Assembly (NCBI GenBank): GCA_018818835.1
Contig: JAHIRD010000031.1
Coordinates: forward strand, 1 to 64,000
Direction of reading: 5' to 3'
Length of the DNA: 64,000 nucleotides
DNA from: Pseudomonadota bacterium
Lineage (GTDB): Bacteria > Desulfobacterota > Desulfobacteria > Desulfobacterales > Desulfolunaceae
In this document: positions 62,785 to 64,000 of the stretch, piece after piece
Position numbering within the stretch: position 1 is the first letter of the stretch
Layout: every line of letters starts with the position of its first letter
Notes under the pieces: model-generated
What the model was told of the DNA's origin: nothing
Database searches by the model: none
The model's input: only the letters and a program-made list of their open reading frames with translations
Translations under genes and position numbers: made by a program

Positions 62785-63153
62785 TTATAAAACCTCAGGC
62801 GCCAAAGATATAATTCTCATGAAGCGTTTTGCTCGTAATTCCCGGGCAACAGGGCCAAAAATACGGGTCCCGATCGGTTCTCTGTTGGCATTGATCAAAA
62901 CAGCTGAATTATCATCGAAACGAATAAAACTGCCATCGGGTCTACTAATTTCTTTTTTGGTGCGGACGATAACGGCCTTCATGACATCGCCCTTTTTAAC
63001 CTTTGAATTTGGCATTGCATCCTTGACAGATACGACGATGATATCACCCACACGAGCGTATCTTCTTTTTGAGCCGCCAAGGATCTTTATGCAGTATAAT
63101 TCTCTGGCACCTGAATTATCAGCCGACGTTAATCTGGTTTCAGTCTGAATCAT
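62785..63153 (-). CDS. rplN: 50S ribosomal protein L14
   Basis: 122 residues. [20 protein letters not shown] and [16 protein letters not shown] are the conserved ends. L14 contacts 16S rRNA at bridge B5. 18 bases after rpsQ. Confidence 0.97.
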   Translation of the reverse strand: MIQTETRLTSADNSGARELYCIKILGGSKRRYARVGDIIVVSVKDAMPNSKVKKGDVMKAVIVRTKKEISRPDGSFIRFDDNSAVLINANREPIGTRIFGPVARELRAKRFMRIISLAPEVL

Positions 63154-63171
63154 TTTCTATACCCTTTATTA

Positions 63172-63429
63172 TCAAACAGCCTTTTCGACTATTTTACTGA
63201 CTCGGTATCGTTTCATTTTGCTAAGGGGGCGTGATTCAGTGATAATCACTTTGTCGCCAACCTTGCATTCATTTGCCTCATCATGGGCGGCAAACTTTGC
63301 ATGTCTTTTAACATATTTCTTATAAAGTTTGTGTTTGACGATTCTTTCCACCAGAACAACAACGGTTTTATCCATTTTGTCTGAGGTGATCGTGCCCTGT
63401 ACTTGTCTTTTGCTTCCTCGATTTTTCAT
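63172..63429 (-). CDS. rpsQ: 30S ribosomal protein S17
   Basis: 85 residues. RQVQGTITSDKMDKTVVVLV and KRHAKFAAHDEANECKVGDK are typical of S17. Binds 16S helix 11. It follows rpmC by 31 bases. Confidence 0.96.
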   Translation of the reverse strand: MKNRGSKRQVQGTITSDKMDKTVVVLVERIVKHKLYKKYVKRHAKFAAHDEANECKVGDKVIITESRPLSKMKRYRVSKIVEKAV

Positions 63430-63460
63430 AGCGTCAACTGCTCTTTATCTAACGTTTTGA

Positions 63461-63646
63461 TTATCCTTGTGCCCTCATCAGAGTCATAAGCCGTGCAATA
63501 TTTCTTCGAACTCTTAAAAGGGCTGACGTATTTTCAAGCTGCCCCACACCATGCTGAAATCGAAGATTAAAATACTCTTCCTTTAAATCTTTCAGCTTTG
63601 CAGCATATTCTTCCGGTTTTGTGGCTAAAATGCTTTTAATCTTCAT
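63461..63646 (-). CDS. rpmC: 50S ribosomal protein L29
   Basis: 61 residues. [20 protein letters not shown] with LKEEYFNLRFQHGVGQLEN, RRNIARLMTLM. Near the exit tunnel. TGATG junction with rplP, one base overlap, so translationally coupled. Confidence 0.96.
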   Translation of the reverse strand: MKIKSILATKPEEYAAKLKDLKEEYFNLRFQHGVGQLENTSALLRVRRNIARLMTLMRAQG

Positions 63647-64000
63647 CAGTACATGCCTCTCTCAATAAATCTCGTTTTTACTGATAATTTGTGAGACGCA
63701 AGACGGAGAGCTTCTTTGGCTAGTTCTCTTGAAACTCCTTCCATTTCGTAGAGAATTTTACCGGGCTTTACCACAGCTACCCAAGCATCTGTTGCCCCTT
63801 TACCTTTACCCATTCTCACTTCAGCAGGTTTCTTTGTAACGGGTTTATCCGGAAAAAAACGTATCCACATTTTCCCGCCTCGTTTAACGTGTCGTGTCAT
63901 AGCAATACGAGCTGCTTCAATCTGTCTGGCGTTGATGTAACCACACTCAACTGCCTGTAGACCAAATTCGCCGAAATTCAGGGTTGAACCTCTGTAGGCC
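63646..64000 (-). CDS. rplP: 50S ribosomal protein L16 (partial, cut by window edge)
   Basis: The frame is open to the window edge; 117 C-terminal residues are seen. [20 protein letters not shown], then [20 protein letters not shown], the A-site contact region of L16. The full protein is about 137 residues, so about 20 N-terminal residues lie outside the window. Ends with a TGATG overlap with rpmC. Confidence 0.95.
   Translation of the reverse strand, partial: AYRGSTLNFGEFGLQAVECGYINARQIEAARIAMTRHVKRGGKMWIRFFPDKPVTKKPAEVRMGKGKGATDAWVAVVKPGKILYEMEGVSRELAKEALRLASHKLSVKTRFIERGMY

Overview
The window is about 64 kb of a Gram-negative bacterial chromosome. LPS genes (kdsA, kdsC, lptC, lptA, lptB), RpoN, a type IV pilus cluster, an aspartate-semialdehyde sulfurtransferase-type homocysteine gene (known mainly from sulfate reducers and methanogens), a flavoredoxin-type flavin reductase, a class I adenylate cyclase and C+ (zinc-binding) ribosomal proteins together suggest a Desulfobacterota member, probably Desulfobacteraceae-like. 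This is inference: no sulfate-reduction gene lies in the window.

Layout. 0-4 kb (minus): lipoprotein-coaBC-udg-xerC operon ending in a short tandem repeat. 4-10.2 kb (plus): minor pseudopilins fimT-pilW-pilV-pilX and pilY1 with a small exported protein. 10.2-13.4 kb (minus): ABC-2 exporter with a TPR-like partner, and the major pilin pilA with a possible RpoN promoter. 13.8-21 kb (minus): pilR, pyrC, pyrB, lepB, homocysteine gene and an M23 peptidase. 21.1-28.8 kb (plus): Kdo synthesis and LPS transport genes, then lptB-rpoN-hpf-ptsN-rapZ and an EIIA-Man-like gene. 29.1-31.5 kb (plus): gap-tpiA-secG-tRNA-Leu.

31.45-33.0 kb is a decayed integrated element in the 3' end of tRNA-Leu, bounded by 31-bp repeats, with an integrase stub and two small genes. 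33.05-34.0 kb has no gene but holds a dense set of imperfect inverted repeats. 34-44.3 kb carries a class I adenylate cyclase, a small Cys-rich protein, pepA, and three exported hydrolases (papain-like, C45-like, CocE/S15-like) interspersed with arrays of a degenerate 9-bp repeat, then an HD hydrolase. 44.4-54 kb holds tRNA-Arg, a frameshifted exported protein, an IHF/HU gene, tRNA-Lys, an unexported substrate-binding-like protein, a MerR-like protein with DDLSLLIE repeats, a cation-efflux protein, two metallo-beta-lactamase proteins, a degenerate primase-like protein, a flavin reductase and a GAF-GGDEF protein. 54-64 kb (minus) is the spc/alpha ribosomal operon from rplP (cut by the window edge) to rplQ.

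How they work together: RpoN, PilR and PilA form a plausible regulatory circuit (RpoN and PilR acting on the pilA promoter), and the minor pseudopilins with PilY1 would prime the pilus. rpoN-hpf-ptsN-rapZ is the classical nitrogen-PTS neighbourhood. The most unusual parts are the small tRNA-Leu element, the inverted-repeat island, the 9-bp repeat arrays around exported hydrolases, and several degenerate genes. I did not find a clear, complete new defence or mobile system.
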